From: Lineolata rhizophorae
Lineage: Eukaryota > Ascomycota > Dothideomycetes > Lineolatales > Lineolataceae
Direction: 5' to 3'
Assembly: GCA_010093515.1 (NCBI GenBank)
Contig: MU001684.1
Location: 439,922 to 503,921 of the forward strand
Length of the DNA stretch: 64,000 nucleotides
In this document: positions 63,001 through 64,000 of the stretch, piece after piece
How positions within the stretch are numbered: position 1 is the first letter of the stretch
How the letters are laid out: every line of letters starts with the position of its first letter
The notes under the pieces: generated by a model
Seen by the model: the letters and a program-made list of their open reading frames with translations, nothing else
Told to the model about the DNA's origin: nothing
Databases searched by the model: none
Position numbers and translations under genes: made by a program

Positions 63001-63037
63001 CAGCGCGACGGAGGCGATTCTGAGCGGGCAGTTGTAA
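57009..63037 (+). CDS. chs-5: Class V chitin synthase with myosin motor domain
   Basis: Chitin synthase fused to an N-terminal myosin motor, needed for polarized wall synthesis, hyphal integrity and often pathogenicity in filamentous fungi. Exons 57009-57334, 57495-60178, 60243-63037; introns of 160 and 64 nt; 1934 residues. The first splice restores the P-loop GESGSGKTT at residues 110-118. Other motor features follow: [23 protein letters not shown] and a Tyr/Phe-rich relay-like region ([15 protein letters not shown]), then [11 protein letters not shown]. Two membrane segments lie at about 948-1002, a cytochrome-b5-like region at about 1005-1180, and the catalytic domain has [15 protein letters not shown] (about 1295), [24 protein letters not shown] (about 1579) and QRRRW (about 1620). 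A DEK_C domain ends the protein ([20 protein letters not shown]). The A. nidulans equivalent is csmA. A Gly/Ala/Arg-rich insert at 59640-59760 lies between the motor and the membrane part. Confidence 0.95.
57335..57494 (+). other. First intron of class V chitin synthase, with T15 and G11 runs
   Basis: The intron separates the leader exon from the P-loop. It carries T15 at about 57354-57368 and G11 at about 57384-57394. The donor is GTAGGT, the acceptor CTCGTAG. The frame stays open through part of the intron, which could mislead gene prediction. Confidence 0.85.
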
Positions 63038-64000
63038 GCTTGCGAGGTGAGAAAGTCGCCGAATTTGTTGTGGCTGTTGGGTTTCTTGCATATTGGCTGG
63101 GGGGGTCTGCATTCGTTTGCCAAACGTCGTTTGAGAGCTCAAGGGAGGGTGCATCGGATTTTTGGAGTCCTTTTCGACCGTCGGTCATCTGCTTTAATCG
63201 CGCGCCATCTGGAACTACACACTTGCACACGCCCCGTAAACTACTCCTTGTTGACCGCATTCCGCTTGTATACCTCTGATCTATACTGTATCTCTCTGCG
63301 TTCCCGTCGCATGTCGCTTGGTCGTCTGGACTCCTTATTTGCCGCCTTTTCTTTTTTCTAATCTACGAGGGAAATCCGATCCGAAAGGACTAGTTCAGTC
63401 CGCATTTAATCATGGGCGAGTGGAGGGATACTGGCGTCTTTACTTTTGCTCTTTTTTTGTCTTACTTTCTAATTCCGGAAAAATCCAGTGTGATGTGTTA
63501 AAAATGTCGCTTTTAGCTAGCAAATGTGATTATGTTTCAACTTCTACAACAGTGACAGTGAGTCAAATCGCAAAGGGGAGCGCAGGGCACGCTTAATGTC
63601 TTTATTAGTCTCAGATTTTCATTGTTCGGGTGGTTAAAACTCGAACTTCAGTCAGGACCAATGGCAAAACTGTACGAGGTACTCTTTGTACCTGAGTCAC
63701 CTGACTCAACTATGGTTGAAGTTACTTCAATGGCAGCAGCTTTGATCTTTCTGCCCAAGTTGATCATAGCGATCACTAATCCTGGTGTTCTAACTACCAC
63801 AGCTTTTGGCTAGAAGTGTAAAATTTCAAGTGCAGTGCTTAATATTCCATGGTTCCTTATAGACGTGACCACAGTTAAGTCTAGTGGTGCAATTTTTCGC
63901 GCTCCGACTTCAGTCTTCACGAGGAGATCAGTTTAGATTCATGGATTCACTAACGTAATCACCCACCGAGTGTCTCACCCCATCGAGTGTCTCACTCATC
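63038..64000. other. 3' flank of class V chitin synthase and AT-richer DNA
   Basis: 63038-63360 fits a 3' UTR. 63600-64000 is AT-richer with many small inverted repeats (GAGTCACCTGACTC at 63693-63706; GTACGAGGTAC at 63672-63682) and two 12-bp direct copies of CGAGTGTCTCAC (63967-63978 and 63984-63995). No coding frame recognised. Confidence 0.6.

Overview
The window is nuclear DNA of a filamentous ascomycete (Pezizomycotina, most likely a sordariomycete). The evidence is short introns (about 55-320 nt) with GTAAGT-type donors, CTAAC branch sites and CAG/TAG acceptors, GC-rich coding DNA with GC-rich third codon positions, and a head-to-head pair of myosin-domain chitin synthases (class V and class VII), which is a hallmark of filamentous fungi. 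I saw no bacterial operons, CRISPR arrays, rRNA or tRNA genes. All exon structures were built by eye from splice motifs, reading phase and remembered family features.

Layout. 1-2977 (-): MMS1_N/CPSF-A beta-propeller protein, 3' end outside the window. 5652-7295 (+): peroxisomal 3-ketoacyl-CoA thiolase with an N-terminal PTS2. 8292-11633 (-): Atos/FAM214-like protein with very repetitive disordered segments. 13353-14097 (+): FYV7-type rRNA-processing protein containing a 25-N assembly gap. 14554-17736 (-): MCM3 replicative helicase subunit in 8 exons, one of only 19 nt. 18222-20162 (+): F-box protein. 20880-22628 (-): unrecognised Pro/Ser/Ala-rich protein with one in-frame TGA before a hydrophobic C-terminus. 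23019-24336 (-): BTB-domain protein. 25104-28957 (+): CTF18 alternative clamp-loader subunit. 30668-33132 (-): MFS sugar transporter in 8 exons. 37618-38928 (+): dual-specificity-phosphatase-like protein. 40996-43765 (+): unrecognised low-complexity protein with two internal repeat families. 45479-46378 (+): glyoxalase-like protein. 46759-52407 (-) and 57009-63037 (+): class VII and class V chitin synthases, divergently transcribed from a 4.6 kb intergenic region.

Gene-dense housekeeping stretches (1-33 kb and 45-64 kb) flank a sparse middle (about 33-45 kb). There, long AT-richer intergenic DNA, a strand-asymmetric minisatellite tract and an apparently lineage-specific repetitive gene suggest faster-evolving sequence. 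Functionally, MCM3 and CTF18 both serve DNA replication, FYV7 serves ribosome biogenesis, the thiolase completes peroxisomal beta-oxidation, and the two chitin synthases act in polarized cell-wall growth. I see no sign of a biosynthetic cluster or an intact transposon. The items most worth a second look are the in-frame TGA at 21297-21299, the 40996-43765 gene with its adjacent T/G-rich satellite, and a recurrent near-palindrome (GTACTCCGTAC) in separate intergenic regions.
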